DNA of 64,000 nt from an uncultured Flavobacteriaceae bacterium (GCA_937929935.1 CALFUL010000023.1:1-64000), one strand, 5' to 3'. Positions 42,918 to 54,239 are shown, numbered from the stretch's first letter. Made by a program: numbers and translations. The notes: generated by a model not told the origin, from the letters alone.

Positions 42918-45447
42918 CCTTATTAAACTTCTTAGTAGCCTGCTTTTATTCTTCTCTTTTGCCCAACTAACGGCACAAGAAAATGTTACTCAAACAACTT
43001 CTTTATTAAATCTTATCAAAGCTCTTGAAGCAGAATTTAATATTAAATTCTCATATGTTGATGAGGCTATTAATGATATTATCATTGAAGGTTTTAAACA
43101 AAAATCACTCAAAGAAACATTGGCTACCATTACCCAACAAACCCAAATTAAAATTGAAAAACTCAACGACCGCTATTACACTTTAAATAAAAGTAAGACC
43201 GTTTCTATATGCGCTATTGTTCTTGACAACTTTGAACAAAACACTATTACTGGGGCAACTATTCGCGTTTTAGGAAACGAGAAGGCAACTGTTACTGATT
43301 TAAACGGTAATTTTTCATTCGACAATGTTGATAGAACGGCTTCTATTCAAATAAATCATATTGGTTTTAAGCCGCTCTTCATTAAAGCAGAAAAACTAGC
43401 TAACCTCACGAATTGTAAGCCATTGTCATTAACTAAAACACACCAACAATTAGATGAAGTTATTGTTTTCGAGTTTCTAACAAGGGGTATGATAAAGCAA
43501 CTTGACGGCAGTTTTGAAATAAATACTGAACAATTTGGCATTCTACCAGGGCTTAGTGAACCTGATATTTTACAAACCGTACAAGCATTACCTGGCATCA
43601 AAAGTATTGATGAAACAGTTTCTGATATCAATATTAGAGGCGGCACTAATGATCAAAATCTTATTTTATGGGATGGAATTAAAATGTATCAATCTGGACA
43701 TTTTTTTGGACTAATATCTGCTTTCAACCCCTATTTAACTGATAAGGTATCAGTTATTAAAAATGGTTCTAGCGCTAAATATGGCGACGGTGTTAGTGGT
43801 GTTATTGACCTAAAAACAAAAAACAATTTGAACCAAGATTTTTATGGGGGTGCAGGTTTCAATTTAATTAGTGGTGACGTTTTTGGCCAACTTTCTTTAA
43901 GCAATAAAACCGGAATACAGTTCTCAGCAAGAAGATCAACTACTGATTTTTTTAAGACACCAACTTTTAATACATTTTTTAACCGCGCTTTTAAAAGCAA
44001 TAAGGTTAGTGGCAATACTATTGAAGTTGATAACATTGTACGTGAAGATGAATTTTACTTTTATGATTTTTCAGGCAAATTTTTGTATGATATTAATGAA
44101 GATCATAAATTTCGAATAGGTTTTATAACGATAAACAATCAACTTGATTTCACTGAAAGTATTATTGAAGAAAACCTTTTTACCTCTAGCGCTTTAGATC
44201 AAAGTAATTTATCAATAGGAAGTAATCTGAACAGTACTTGGACTGATTCATTTTTTAGTACCATAAATGCCTATTACACCCAATATAATTTAAACGCCAC
44301 CAACACTTCCTCTTTAGGCCAGCAAGTTCTTTTTCAAGGTAATAGAGTAGTTGAAACCTCAGTGAAATTAGGCACAACTTATCAATTCAGCAATGAATTT
44401 TCTTTGATAAATGGTGTACAAACTATTCAAACAAAAATCGTAAACAACACAGAAGTCAGTCAACCTCAAGTTTCATTAAATAGCACTAACCGTTTAAATA
44501 CTAATGCTATTTTTTCAGAATTCAAATATGAAAATGAAAACCTATTTGCGCAAATTGGCATTCGATTTAATCACTATCAAAACCCTGAAATTTTTAAAAA
44601 AATTAGTTTTGAACCTAGATTGAATGTCAATTATGCCATTACTGATAAATGGAAAGCCATTCTTTTAGGAGAATTTAAAAGTCAGGCGACCAACCAAGTA
44701 GTAGATTTAGAACAAAATTTCTTAGGTATTGAAAAACGAAGATGGACGATTGCTGACGGTAGTAATTTACCCGTTACGCAAAGTAAACAAGGGTCACTAG
44801 GCTTAAACTACCAATCAAGAGGATTATTTTTTGGCCTTGAAGGTTTCTACAAATTTGTTGATGGTGTGAGTACTGAAACACAAGGTTTTCAAAACCAAAA
44901 CCAGTTCAATATTGAAGGAGGTGCAGTTGGTAACTTTTCAATTAAAGGCTTAGAATTTTTAATCAACCAAAAATCAAAAAACTATAGTTTATGGGCGAGT
45001 TATACTTACAATACTAATAATTATACTTTTGATGGGTTGACCCCTGCAACTTTTCCTAACAACCTTGATATACGTCATTCTGCCACATTTGGCGCCACTT
45101 ATATTTATAACTCTTTGCGTTTGGGTTTAGGAGTTAATTACCGCAGCGGAAAACCTTTTACCGAACCCGAAAGTGTCAATTCAGTATTGTTTCCGGCAAT
45201 TATTATTTATCAAGATGACAACAGTAGTAGATTACCTGACTACATCAGGGCTGATGCATCAATAATTTATGATTTTGATATAGGTAATACCATAAAGGCC
45301 TCTCTTGGTGCATCAGTCTTAAACTTCACCAACAGAGAAAATATATTGAATACTTTTTATCAACTAGACCAAAATGATGAAATTGAAAGAGTAGAGAGTA
45401 GCTCATTGGGTATTACACCAAACCTGAGTTTCAGACTTAAGTTCTAA
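42898..45447 (+). CDS. TonB-dependent outer-membrane receptor with STN signalling domain
   Basis: This 849-residue protein has a signal peptide (about 1-27, ending LTAQ) and an STN domain (about 35-98), the part that signals to FecR. A carboxypeptidase-regulatory-like domain follows (about 102-185), then a plug (about 215-320, PDILQTVQALPGIKS, DINIRGGTNDQNLILWDGI) and a 22-strand barrel ending NLSFRLKF. No SusD-like gene follows, so glycan import by a SusCD pair is not indicated. Iron or another small ligand is more likely. It is the third gene of the sigma/FecR/receptor cassette and converges on argS with no gap. Confidence 0.93.
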   Translation: MLKKQNNLIKLLSSLLLFFSFAQLTAQENVTQTTSLLNLIKALEAEFNIKFSYVDEAINDIIIEGFKQKSLKETLATITQQTQIKIEKLNDRYYTLNKSKTVSICAIVLDNFEQNTITGATIRVLGNEKATVTDLNGNFSFDNVDRTASIQINHIGFKPLFIKAEKLANLTNCKPLSLTKTHQQLDEVIVFEFLTRGMIKQLDGSFEINTEQFGILPGLSEPDILQTVQALPGIKSIDETVSDINIRGGTNDQNLILWDGIKMYQSGHFFGLISAFNPYLTDKVSVIKNGSSAKYGDGVSGVIDLKTKNNLNQDFYGGAGFNLISGDVFGQLSLSNKTGIQFSARRSTTDFFKTPTFNTFFNRAFKSNKVSGNTIEVDNIVREDEFYFYDFSGKFLYDINEDHKFRIGFITINNQLDFTESIIEENLFTSSALDQSNLSIGSNLNSTWTDSFFSTINAYYTQYNLNATNTSSLGQQVLFQGNRVVETSVKLGTTYQFSNEFSLINGVQTIQTKIVNNTEVSQPQVSLNSTNRLNTNAIFSEFKYENENLFAQIGIRFNHYQNPEIFKKISFEPRLNVNYAITDKWKAILLGEFKSQATNQVVDLEQNFLGIEKRRWTIADGSNLPVTQSKQGSLGLNYQSRGLFFGLEGFYKFVDGVSTETQGFQNQNQFNIEGGAVGNFSIKGLEFLINQKSKNYSLWASYTYNTNNYTFDGLTPATFPNNLDIRHSATFGATYIYNSLRLGLGVNYRSGKPFTEPESVNSVLFPAIIIYQDDNSSRLPDYIRADASIIYDFDIGNTIKASLGASVLNFTNRENILNTFYQLDQNDEIERVESSSLGITPNLSFRLKF

Positions 45448-47232
45448 TTACATTCTTTCAGGTACTTCAATACCTAGTAATTTGAAACCAGCTTGAATTA
45501 TTGTCGCTACCCTATTTGAAAGTTGAATTCGGAAAACCTTTTTCTCGAAATTATCTTCGCCTAAAATAGAAACCTGTTGGTAAAATGAATTGAATTCTTT
45601 GACCAAATCATAAACATAGTTTGCTACTAATGCCGGGCTATAATTTTCTGCTGCTAATTGAATGGTAGAAGGAAATAATTGTATTTGTTTGATCAATTCT
45701 TTTTCCTTTAGATGTAGTTCTAAAGATGCATCAACATCAGTTGACCATACCACCCCAGTGTCATTAGCTTTTCTTAATATCGATTGAATTCTAGCATATG
45801 TATACTGAATAAACGGACCTGTATTGCCTTGGAAATCAACAGATTCTTCCGGATTGAATAAAATTCTTTTCTTAGGGTCTACTTTTAAAATATAATATTT
45901 CAAGGCACCCAAACCTATCATCTTGTGTAAGCCTTGCTTTTCTTCTTGAGTATAGTCATCGAGTTTACCCAATTCTTCAGAAATACTTGCTGCAGTATTG
46001 GTCATTTCAACCATTAAATCATCAGCATCTACAACTGTGCCCTCACGACTTTTCATTTTACCAGAAGGTAAATCAACCATACCATAACTTAAATGATGTA
46101 ACTGATCTGCCCAATTAAAACCTAATTTCTTTAAAATCAAAAACAAGACTTTAAAATGGTAATCTTGTTCATTACCCACTGTATAAACCATGCCATTAAC
46201 ATCAGAGAAATCTTTTACACGCTGAATCGCTGTACCAATATCTTGCGTCATGTATACAGCAGTACCGTCAGAGCGCAATACAATTTTTCGATCAAGACCT
46301 TCATCAGTTAAATCACACCACACTGAACCATCTGGGTCTTGTTCAAAAACTTTTTTATTGAGTCCTTCTTGAACAAATTCTTTGCCCAAAAGATAGGTTT
46401 GACTTTCATAATATAATTTATCAAAATCAACACCTAAATTTTTGTAAGTAGTATCAAAACCATCATAAACCCAGGCGTTCATTTTTTTCCAAAGGGATAC
46501 AATAGCTTCATCGCCAGCTTCCCATTTTTGAAGCATTTTCTGAGCTTCTAATAAAATAGGCGCTTCTTTTTCAGCTACTTTAGCATCAACACCATCAGCA
46601 ATCATTTGATCAATTTCCTTCTTATATGCCGTATTGAATTCAACATAATAATTACCTACTAATTTATCACCTTTGAGTCCGGTAGAATCAGGGGTTTCTC
46701 CGTTTCCAAATCGCTGCCAAGCCAACATACTTTTGCAAATATGAATACCTCGATCATTGATTATTTGGGTTTTATATACTTTTTTACCAGCGGCTTTTAA
46801 AATTTCGGCTACAGCGTATCCTAATAAATTATTTCTAATATGGCCTAAGTGCAGTGGTTTGTTGGTGTTAGGTGAAGAATACTCAACCAATACGGCATCA
46901 TTTGACGCTGCAACAAATCCGAAGGAATCATTCTTCATAATTTTATTAAAAGACGTAATATAAAAATCATCTTTTAAAACAAGGTTCAAAAAGCCTTTCA
47001 CCACATTAAAAGCAGCAACCTCTTCAACTTCACGTAAAAGATATTCACCTACATCTTGACCAATTTGAACCGGATTACCTTTAACAACCCGTAACATCGA
47101 AAAAACTACAACAGTAATATCGCCTTCAAAATCTTTTCGTGTTGGTTGAAACTCAACATTTGGTAGTTGTGCTGAAAACAATGAAGACACGGCTTCTTTT
47201 ACAGCAATTTCTAATATGTTCTGAATACTCAT
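45448..47232 (-). CDS. argS: Arginyl-tRNA synthetase
   Basis: This 594-residue class I synthetase has an N-terminal additional domain (1-about 95), the HIGH motif as HLGH (128-131, in NTNKPLHLGHIRNN) and the KMSK-type loop GKMKSREG. A C-terminal helical anticodon-binding domain starts near 475 and ends LLGIEVPERM. It charges tRNA-Arg. It stands alone, convergent with the receptor gene. Confidence 0.97.
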   Translation of the reverse strand: MSIQNILEIAVKEAVSSLFSAQLPNVEFQPTRKDFEGDITVVVFSMLRVVKGNPVQIGQDVGEYLLREVEEVAAFNVVKGFLNLVLKDDFYITSFNKIMKNDSFGFVAASNDAVLVEYSSPNTNKPLHLGHIRNNLLGYAVAEILKAAGKKVYKTQIINDRGIHICKSMLAWQRFGNGETPDSTGLKGDKLVGNYYVEFNTAYKKEIDQMIADGVDAKVAEKEAPILLEAQKMLQKWEAGDEAIVSLWKKMNAWVYDGFDTTYKNLGVDFDKLYYESQTYLLGKEFVQEGLNKKVFEQDPDGSVWCDLTDEGLDRKIVLRSDGTAVYMTQDIGTAIQRVKDFSDVNGMVYTVGNEQDYHFKVLFLILKKLGFNWADQLHHLSYGMVDLPSGKMKSREGTVVDADDLMVEMTNTAASISEELGKLDDYTQEEKQGLHKMIGLGALKYYILKVDPKKRILFNPEESVDFQGNTGPFIQYTYARIQSILRKANDTGVVWSTDVDASLELHLKEKELIKQIQLFPSTIQLAAENYSPALVANYVYDLVKEFNSFYQQVSILGEDNFEKKVFRIQLSNRVATIIQAGFKLLGIEVPERM

Positions 47233-47337
47233 ATGCCACTCTTAGTACAAGCTGCAAAACTAATCATTTTTCTTACTATTGCCGCTAGAGTTTAAGTTTA
47301 TTGCCTTGGTTTTACTAACTTGTTTAAAATTATTGTA

Positions 47338-47691
47338 ATGGAACATCTTCAAATCGCTGTACCCGTTTTAGCTTCATTAAATATTGATAAAACAGTTCAT
47401 TTTTATCAAGAAAAATTACGTTTTGACCGTCTAGGCTGGAAAGATGAAAATTATGCTGTTTTGGGTCGTGATAAGATTGAAATACATTTCTGGAAGTGCA
47501 CTGATAAAATACATCCTGAAAATACAAGTTGCTACATTAGGGTTAAAAACGTTGATGCGTTATATGAAGAAATGAAGCAAGCTGGTGTGGTACACCCCAA
47601 CGGACCTCTAAAAAATCAACCTTGGAATATTCGCGAATTTGCTATTTTAGATGAAGATGGAAATATGATAAAATTTGGCGAAAATCTATAA
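47338..47691 (+). CDS. VOC-family (bleomycin resistance-like) protein
   Basis: The ATG at 47338 (117 residues, MEHLQIAVPVLASLN) is the supported start; a TTG six codons upstream is not needed. The protein has the VOC repeat pattern, IEIHFWKC in the middle and REFAILDEDGNMIKFGE at the end. Its size and composition resemble small glyoxalase/bleomycin-binding proteins. The ligand is unknown. The next gene starts one base after its stop. Confidence 0.85.
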   Translation: MEHLQIAVPVLASLNIDKTVHFYQEKLRFDRLGWKDENYAVLGRDKIEIHFWKCTDKIHPENTSCYIRVKNVDALYEEMKQAGVVHPNGPLKNQPWNIREFAILDEDGNMIKFGENL

Positions 47692-47692
47692 A

Positions 47693-48202
47693 ATGAGCAA
47701 AAAACAACCCGAAATTGACATAAAATCAACAAAAAAGCAACATTTTTTACTAAAACTAGGTTGGGCGATTTGCATACTTCATGTTGTATTTGTGGCGCTA
47801 TTTTATGCTGATTTACCCGATGAAATTGCGATACATTTCAATTTAAAAGGTGTAGCTGATGGCTTTGGACACAAATCAACAATTTGGCTATTGCCCATTT
47901 TAGGGCTCATAATATATTATGGTCTTTATTTAGTAACCACAAAAGTTAAACCACATTTGATGAATTATCCGGTTAAAGTGACTGAAGAAAATGCCGAAAA
48001 ATTATATGCAATGAGTTTACAAATGATGATTCTTCTAAATATTCTTATGGCACTTTTATTCTTGATTTTATCAATCGAATCGATTGGTGGCGCAATTGGA
48101 TGGTTCGCTATTAATTTGAGCTGGCTAACTATTGCATTTCTGGCTATGAGTTTATTACTGCCCTTTTATTTTGTATATAAAATGTACACCATTAAGCACT
48201 GA
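47693..48202 (+). CDS. DUF1648 membrane protein
   Basis: The ATG at 47693 (169 residues) is preferred over an in-frame TTG inside the preceding gene. The first helix is followed by YADLPDEIAIHFNLKGVADGFGHKS, shortened here to the DUF1648 hallmark DEIAIHFNLKGVADGFG. Three further helices lie at about 62-80, 105-125 and 138-160. DUF1648 occurs in SdpI-like immunity and other small membrane proteins; no toxin partner is adjacent. It is cotranscribed with the VOC gene. Confidence 0.8.
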   Translation: MSKKQPEIDIKSTKKQHFLLKLGWAICILHVVFVALFYADLPDEIAIHFNLKGVADGFGHKSTIWLLPILGLIIYYGLYLVTTKVKPHLMNYPVKVTEENAEKLYAMSLQMMILLNILMALLFLILSIESIGGAIGWFAINLSWLTIAFLAMSLLLPFYFVYKMYTIKH

Positions 48203-48253
48203 TTATTTTTGCGAAATTTGAAGTCGCTATTTCTTGGCATTCATGATTTCAAA

Positions 48254-49183
48254 TTACGCTTTTGGTAGAAAAACCTCTGCCATCATACAACGTGCACTAC
48301 CCCCACCACAGGTTTCAATAGTTTCTAAAGAACTATGCACTATTTCGCAGTGTTTTTCTATGGATGAAATTTGAGCCGGCAACAAACTTTCATAAGCCTG
48401 AGAACTCATAATCAAAAGAGGTACATCATCTGTACCTAAAACTTGCAGCATGTTACCTGCAAAATGATTCATTTGCTTTTCTGAGATTGCAATAACCTCT
48501 TTTCCGCTATTTTTAAGATGATGTACTAAATTCTTTCTTTCTTTTTTATCATCTATAGTATCTAAACATATCACTGAAAAAGTCTCAGCCAAACACATGA
48601 TAACATTGGTATGATAGATAGGAAGTCTTTTATTGCCAACCGTCTGATTTGCGGTAAATATTACGGGTAAACAATCAAAATCTTCACAAAACTCAATGAT
48701 TAAATCTTCATGCGCGCGCGCTGACAAAGCACAGTACACAATTTTATTTACGCGATCAATCAACAAACTACCCGTGCCTTCTAAAAAGATATTTTCTTCT
48801 TCAGCTGAAGTATAATCCATGATATTTTCAATGCGAAAACCCTCATTTTCAATGCGCTCTAAAACATCTTCACGCCTTTCTAATCTTCTGTTTTCAGCAA
48901 ACATAGGATACAGGCCTACAGTGCCATCAGCATGAAAAGAAACCCAGTTATTAGGAAAAATACTATCAGGAGTATCAGGTTCTTTGGTATCATCAATAAC
49001 AATAACATCGACCCCTTTACCTTTTAAAATTTCAACAAATTGATCAAATTCTTTTTGTGCTTTTGCATTGATTGCAAAGTCACCCGCTTTTAATTCTTCT
49101 TGAAAGTAATTGTTAACGGCAGTTTGTTCATTCATTCTAAAATTGACTGGCCTAATCATTAAAATGGTATTAGTTATCTGCAT
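48254..49183 (-). CDS. ctlX: Citrulline utilization hydrolase CtlX-like
   Basis: This 309-residue protein of the guanidine-modifying (pentein) superfamily starts MQITNTILMIRPVNF. It has IFPNNWVSFH (about 94-103), FLEGTGSLLID (about 151-161), YHTNVIMCL and the nucleophile region GGGSARCMMAEVFL near the end. These match CtlX proteins of Bacteroidota. The related enzymes hydrolyse guanidino or ureido groups. It starts two bases after the stop of the DDAH-like gene, so both are cotranscribed. Confidence 0.85.
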   Translation of the reverse strand: MQITNTILMIRPVNFRMNEQTAVNNYFQEELKAGDFAINAKAQKEFDQFVEILKGKGVDVIVIDDTKEPDTPDSIFPNNWVSFHADGTVGLYPMFAENRRLERREDVLERIENEGFRIENIMDYTSAEEENIFLEGTGSLLIDRVNKIVYCALSARAHEDLIIEFCEDFDCLPVIFTANQTVGNKRLPIYHTNVIMCLAETFSVICLDTIDDKKERKNLVHHLKNSGKEVIAISEKQMNHFAGNMLQVLGTDDVPLLIMSSQAYESLLPAQISSIEKHCEIVHSSLETIETCGGGSARCMMAEVFLPKA

Positions 49184-49185
49184 AT

Positions 49186-50097
49186 TTATTCTCTTATTAG
49201 GGGTAATGTACTACAACGTAAAAGTCCTTCTTGCTTTGAAATTTCAGCATACTGAATTTCTTCAACAATGAATTTTTGTTTTCTTAACCACGAATTTAAT
49301 CGTGTAAAATTCTTTTCAGAAACTATAACTTCTGAAGAAATTGAAAAAACGTTACTATACATTTGATACATTTCATCAGCAGTTATTTCAAATATATTTT
49401 CGGGTCCAATGAAGTTAACCAACCATTGATATTCTTCATCAATTAAGAATCCGTTTTTATGAAGAATCGCCTTGCCATTACCTAGTGGTTGAAAACAACA
49501 ATCTAAATGTAAAGCATTCTCTTTAGCATTCTTTGATTTTCTTAATTCAAATGATTTTATAGTTTTATGCGGAAATTCTTTAGCTATAAATTCAACAGCT
49601 TCTTTATTGGTTCGAGCAGTTATCCAATCTGGGTAATCAACAGCTGTATATGTGCCTATGAATATATAATCTGCAAAAGGCATAACATCACCACCTTCAA
49701 CATGAACTTCTTCTGGGGGTCTTATAATGTTTACTTCATCAATTTTATCAAGTACGTGTAAGATAGCTTCAATCTCTTTTTGGCGGTTTGGTAATATATT
49801 CGCCAAGATTATTTTTTGTTCTATAACAAAGGCAATATCTCTAGAAAATATTTGATTGCAATTTTTTATTACTTCAGGTCTAAAAACCTGAACGTCATAT
49901 TTTTTTAATACTGATGCGAAAGCATCCATTTCTTGAATCATATCTTTTTCAAGCGGATAGGTGCCTGCCAAAATATGTTCTAAAGATTTAGGGTCATATG
50001 CATCATTTGGCAACGGAGTAGGGCCACAACTCTCAGCAGTGCCTAAAACCACTGCTCTTAATCTTGAGAATTCATTTTGTATATTTAATTTCAACAT
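49186..50097 (-). CDS. DDAH/amidinotransferase-like guanidine hydrolase
   Basis: This 303-residue pentein-fold protein has QIFSRDIAFVIEQKIILA (about 86-103), EVHVEGGDVMPF (about 127-138), LHLDCCFQPLG with the catalytic-type His (about 196), and LLRCSTLPL at the end with the nucleophile Cys. This is close to dimethylarginine dimethylaminohydrolase and amidinotransferase families. The substrate (methylated arginine, arginine or related) is not settled by sequence. It forms a two-gene unit with ctlX, preceded by the gltA terminator. Confidence 0.82.
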   Translation of the reverse strand: MLKLNIQNEFSRLRAVVLGTAESCGPTPLPNDAYDPKSLEHILAGTYPLEKDMIQEMDAFASVLKKYDVQVFRPEVIKNCNQIFSRDIAFVIEQKIILANILPNRQKEIEAILHVLDKIDEVNIIRPPEEVHVEGGDVMPFADYIFIGTYTAVDYPDWITARTNKEAVEFIAKEFPHKTIKSFELRKSKNAKENALHLDCCFQPLGNGKAILHKNGFLIDEEYQWLVNFIGPENIFEITADEMYQMYSNVFSISSEVIVSEKNFTRLNSWLRKQKFIVEEIQYAEISKQEGLLRCSTLPLIRE

Positions 50098-50125
50098 TAT
50101 TGCTAAATAAAATTAACTATAAAAT

Positions 50126-50161
50126 AAAAAAAGCCCTTCCATTTCTGAAAAGAGCTTTTTG
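50126..50161 (-). terminator. gltA terminator
   Basis: AAAAAGC-C-CTT and AAG-A-GCTTTTT pair around one mismatch. A U-rich stretch follows on the minus strand, directly after the gltA stop at 50180. Confidence 0.75.
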
Positions 50162-50179
50162 TTTTTTTAAGGTAGCAAT

Positions 50180-51466
50180 CTACCTTTTGGCCACTTCGAC
50201 AAATGGTCTATGATTTTCACCAATATAATTTTGTCTTGGTCTACCAATTGGCTCATTTCTAAGCCTCATTTCTCTCCACTGTGCGATCCAACCTGGTAGT
50301 CTACCTAAAGCAAACATTACGGTAAACATTTCAGTAGGTATTCCTAAAGAACGATAAATAATACCTGAGTAGAAATCTACATTAGGATATAATTTTCTAT
50401 CAATAAAATACTGATCTTCTAAAGCCTCTTTTGCAAGACCCTTGGCAACTTCTAAAATAGGATCTTCAATACCTAAATCATTTAAAACCTCTTCAGCTGC
50501 TACTTTAATAATCTTAGCTCTAGGATCAAAATTCTTATAAACTCTATGTCCAAAACCCATCAATCTAAAAGGGTCGCTCTTATCTTTTGCTTTAGCCATA
50601 TACTTTTTGGTATCACCACCGTCAGCCTCAATCGCCTCAAGCATTTCTAATACCGCTTGGTTCGCACCACCGTGTAATGGGCCCCATAGCGCAGAAATAC
50701 CTGCTGAAAGAGAAGCAAACAGACCTGCATGCGAAGATCCAACAATTCTTACTGTTGATGTAGAACAATTTTGCTCATGATCAGCGTGAAGAATAAGTAG
50801 TTTATCTAAAGCTTCAATTACAATTTTATTTTTTTCATATTCTTTAGTAGGCTTTTTGAACATCATTTTATGAATATTCTCAACGTAGCCCAAAGAATCA
50901 TCACCATAATCTAATGGCAGGCCTTTTTTCTTTCTTAAAGTCCAGGCAACTAGAACCGGAAATTTTGCTAAAATGCGCACAATAGCTCCGTACATTTCAT
51001 CATTTGATGTAACGTTAACAGATACAGGGTTAAATGCAATCAAAGCACTGGTCAATGAAGACAAGACACCCATTGGATGCGCAGATTTTGGAAAAGCATC
51101 TAAAATCTTTTTCATCTCTTCATCAACATGTGATTCATTTTTTATATCAACATGAAAAGACTTTAATTGTTCTTCATTGGGTAATTCACCAAATATTAAT
51201 AAATAAGCGACTTCAAGAAAATCAGCTTTCTCGGCCAATTCTTCAATAGAATAGCCTCTATATCTTAAAATACCTTTTTCTCCATCTAAAAAAGTAATGG
51301 CACTTTGACAAGAACCAGTATTTTTATAACCTGGGTCAATAGTTGTTAATCCGCCGGTTACTGAACGTAAGGTTTTTATATCAATTGCTTTTTCATTTTC
51401 TGATCCTGTAATAACCGGAAACTCATACGTATTGCCGTTATAATTTAAAGTGGCCTTTTCTGACAT
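50180..51466 (-). CDS. gltA: Citrate synthase
   Basis: This 428-residue type II citrate synthase has HADHEQNCSTSTVR (about 231-244), PLHGGANQAVLEML (about 263-276), MGFGHRVYKNFDPRA (about 300-314) with the catalytic His, and SGIIYRSLGIP with catalytic Asp-type context nearby. It condenses acetyl-CoA and oxaloacetate. It stands as a single gene between two terminators. Confidence 0.96.
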   Translation of the reverse strand: MSEKATLNYNGNTYEFPVITGSENEKAIDIKTLRSVTGGLTTIDPGYKNTGSCQSAITFLDGEKGILRYRGYSIEELAEKADFLEVAYLLIFGELPNEEQLKSFHVDIKNESHVDEEMKKILDAFPKSAHPMGVLSSLTSALIAFNPVSVNVTSNDEMYGAIVRILAKFPVLVAWTLRKKKGLPLDYGDDSLGYVENIHKMMFKKPTKEYEKNKIVIEALDKLLILHADHEQNCSTSTVRIVGSSHAGLFASLSAGISALWGPLHGGANQAVLEMLEAIEADGGDTKKYMAKAKDKSDPFRLMGFGHRVYKNFDPRAKIIKVAAEEVLNDLGIEDPILEVAKGLAKEALEDQYFIDRKLYPNVDFYSGIIYRSLGIPTEMFTVMFALGRLPGWIAQWREMRLRNEPIGRPRQNYIGENHRPFVEVAKR

Positions 51467-51601
51467 AAAACTTCTTTTTGTGTAAATGATTAATGGTATC
51501 CAAATTTATGGAAAAGAACCCACTATACCAATCTAATCAATAGGTTTGATGTTAGTGAATTCATAATTACAACGTAGTTTGAGGCTAGATTATTTTACAA
51601 A

Positions 51602-51630
51602 AAAAGCCTTTCTAAAACAGAAAGGCTTTT
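51602..51630 (-). terminator. eno terminator
   Basis: AAAAGCCTTTCT and AGAAAGGCTTTT form a perfect 12-base-pair stem with a 5-base loop. A U tract follows on the minus strand, just after the eno stop at 51653. Confidence 0.92.
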
Positions 51631-51652
51631 ACTTAAGTTAATAAACATGTAA

Positions 51653-52966
<1,314 letters not shown>

Positions 52967-53047
52967 TTATTTAAGCTCACAAAGATAAGAAAGCCTTTAT
53001 ACTATGGATCTATGAAAATCAGTAGTTTAAAGAAAAATAACAATTTG

Positions 53048-54175
53048 TTAAATTATGACCGCTTTCTTTGAAGCTTTCTCAATTAATTCGAAAAATTGAT
53101 CAAAAAGATACTCCGCATCATTAGGCCCCGGACTCGCTTCTGGATGATATTGAACAGAAAAAACATTTTTATTTTTCATGCGTATACCAGCTACCGTTTG
53201 GTCATTCAAATGTATGTGCGTAATCTCAAGTTCACTATGTGCTTCAGTTTCTTCTCTATTAATTGCGAAACCATGGTTCTGAGAAGTAATCTCACCTTTG
53301 CCCGTTATTAAATTCATCACTGGATGATTTATACCTCTGTGACCGTTGTGCATTTTATAGGTCGAAATTCCGTTGGCTAAAGCAATTACTTGATGCCCTA
53401 AACAAATACCAAAAAGTGGCATATCACTAGCAATGATATCTTTTGCGGTTTGAATTGCTTGTTTTAATGGTTCTGGATCACCAGGACCATTTGAAACAAA
53501 ATACGCATCTGGCTCAAAGGCTTTCATTTCTTTAAAAGTAGTATCATAAGGAAACACTTTTATATACGCCCCTCTTTTAGCCAAGTTTCTTAAAATGTTC
53601 TTTTTTATACCAATATCTAAAGCAGAAATTTTAATAGTTGCATTTTCGTCGCCATAAAAATAGGGTTCTTTAGTTGATACTTTTGATGAAAGTTCTAGAC
53701 CTACCATACTCGGAAATTCAGCCAATTCTTTCTTTAATTGATCAATACCCTTCACATTGGTTGATATTACTGCATTCATAGCTCCGTTATCTCTTATGTA
53801 ACTAACCAAGGCACGTGTATCTACATCTGAAATAGCGAATAAGTTATTCTTACCTATAAATTCTTCTAGACTGGCATCTGCTCTATCACGAGAATAATCA
53901 TAACTAAAATTTTTACATATTAATCCGGCAATTTTCACTGAATCAGATTCAACCTCTTCTTCAACGGTACCGTAATTACCAATATGTGCATTAGTGGTTA
54001 CCATAAGTTGCCCAAAATAAGATGGGTCAGTGAATATCTCTTGATATCCTGTCATTCCAGTATTGAAACAAACCTCACCAAATGAAGTGCCTTCTTTACC
54101 TCCAACTGCTTTGCCATGAAATATGGTGCCGTCAGCTAATAATATAAATGCTTCTTTTCTTGATTGATACTTCAT
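53048..54175 (-). CDS. carA: Carbamoyl-phosphate synthase small subunit
   Basis: This 375-residue protein has the CarA N-terminal domain (LADGTIFHGKAVGG, GEVCFNTGMTGYQEIFTDPSY) and a class I glutamine amidotransferase domain (about 190-375). The nucleophile is in LFGICLGHQV and the catalytic His/Glu in VQYHPEASPGP. It supplies ammonia to CarB for arginine and pyrimidine synthesis. carB is not adjacent. It lies after the terminator of the ribosomal block. Confidence 0.97.
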   Translation of the reverse strand: MKYQSRKEAFILLADGTIFHGKAVGGKEGTSFGEVCFNTGMTGYQEIFTDPSYFGQLMVTTNAHIGNYGTVEEEVESDSVKIAGLICKNFSYDYSRDRADASLEEFIGKNNLFAISDVDTRALVSYIRDNGAMNAVISTNVKGIDQLKKELAEFPSMVGLELSSKVSTKEPYFYGDENATIKISALDIGIKKNILRNLAKRGAYIKVFPYDTTFKEMKAFEPDAYFVSNGPGDPEPLKQAIQTAKDIIASDMPLFGICLGHQVIALANGISTYKMHNGHRGINHPVMNLITGKGEITSQNHGFAINREETEAHSELEITHIHLNDQTVAGIRMKNKNVFSVQYHPEASPGPNDAEYLFDQFFELIEKASKKAVII

Positions 54176-54206
54176 GAATTACTTTTTATGTTTAACAAAA
54201 ATCAAA

Positions 54207-54239
54207 AAAAAAGGACAAACTATAAAGTTTATCCTTTTA
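54207..54239 (-). terminator. Terminator of the ribosomal block, after rplQ
   Basis: AAAAGGA-C-AAACT and AGTTT-A-TCCTTTT pair with one mismatch around a short loop. An eight-to-nine U tract follows on the minus strand. It is 26 bases after the rplQ stop. Confidence 0.85.

Noticed and set aside
42898-45447. SusC-type glycan importer
   Set aside because: No SusD-like gene follows, and the receptor is about 850 residues with an STN domain and FecI/FecR partners, which fits a FecA-like receptor better.
47693-48202. SdpI-type immunity protein with a toxin partner
   Set aside because: DUF1648 alone is not specific and the neighbours (VOC gene, ctlX) are not toxin genes.
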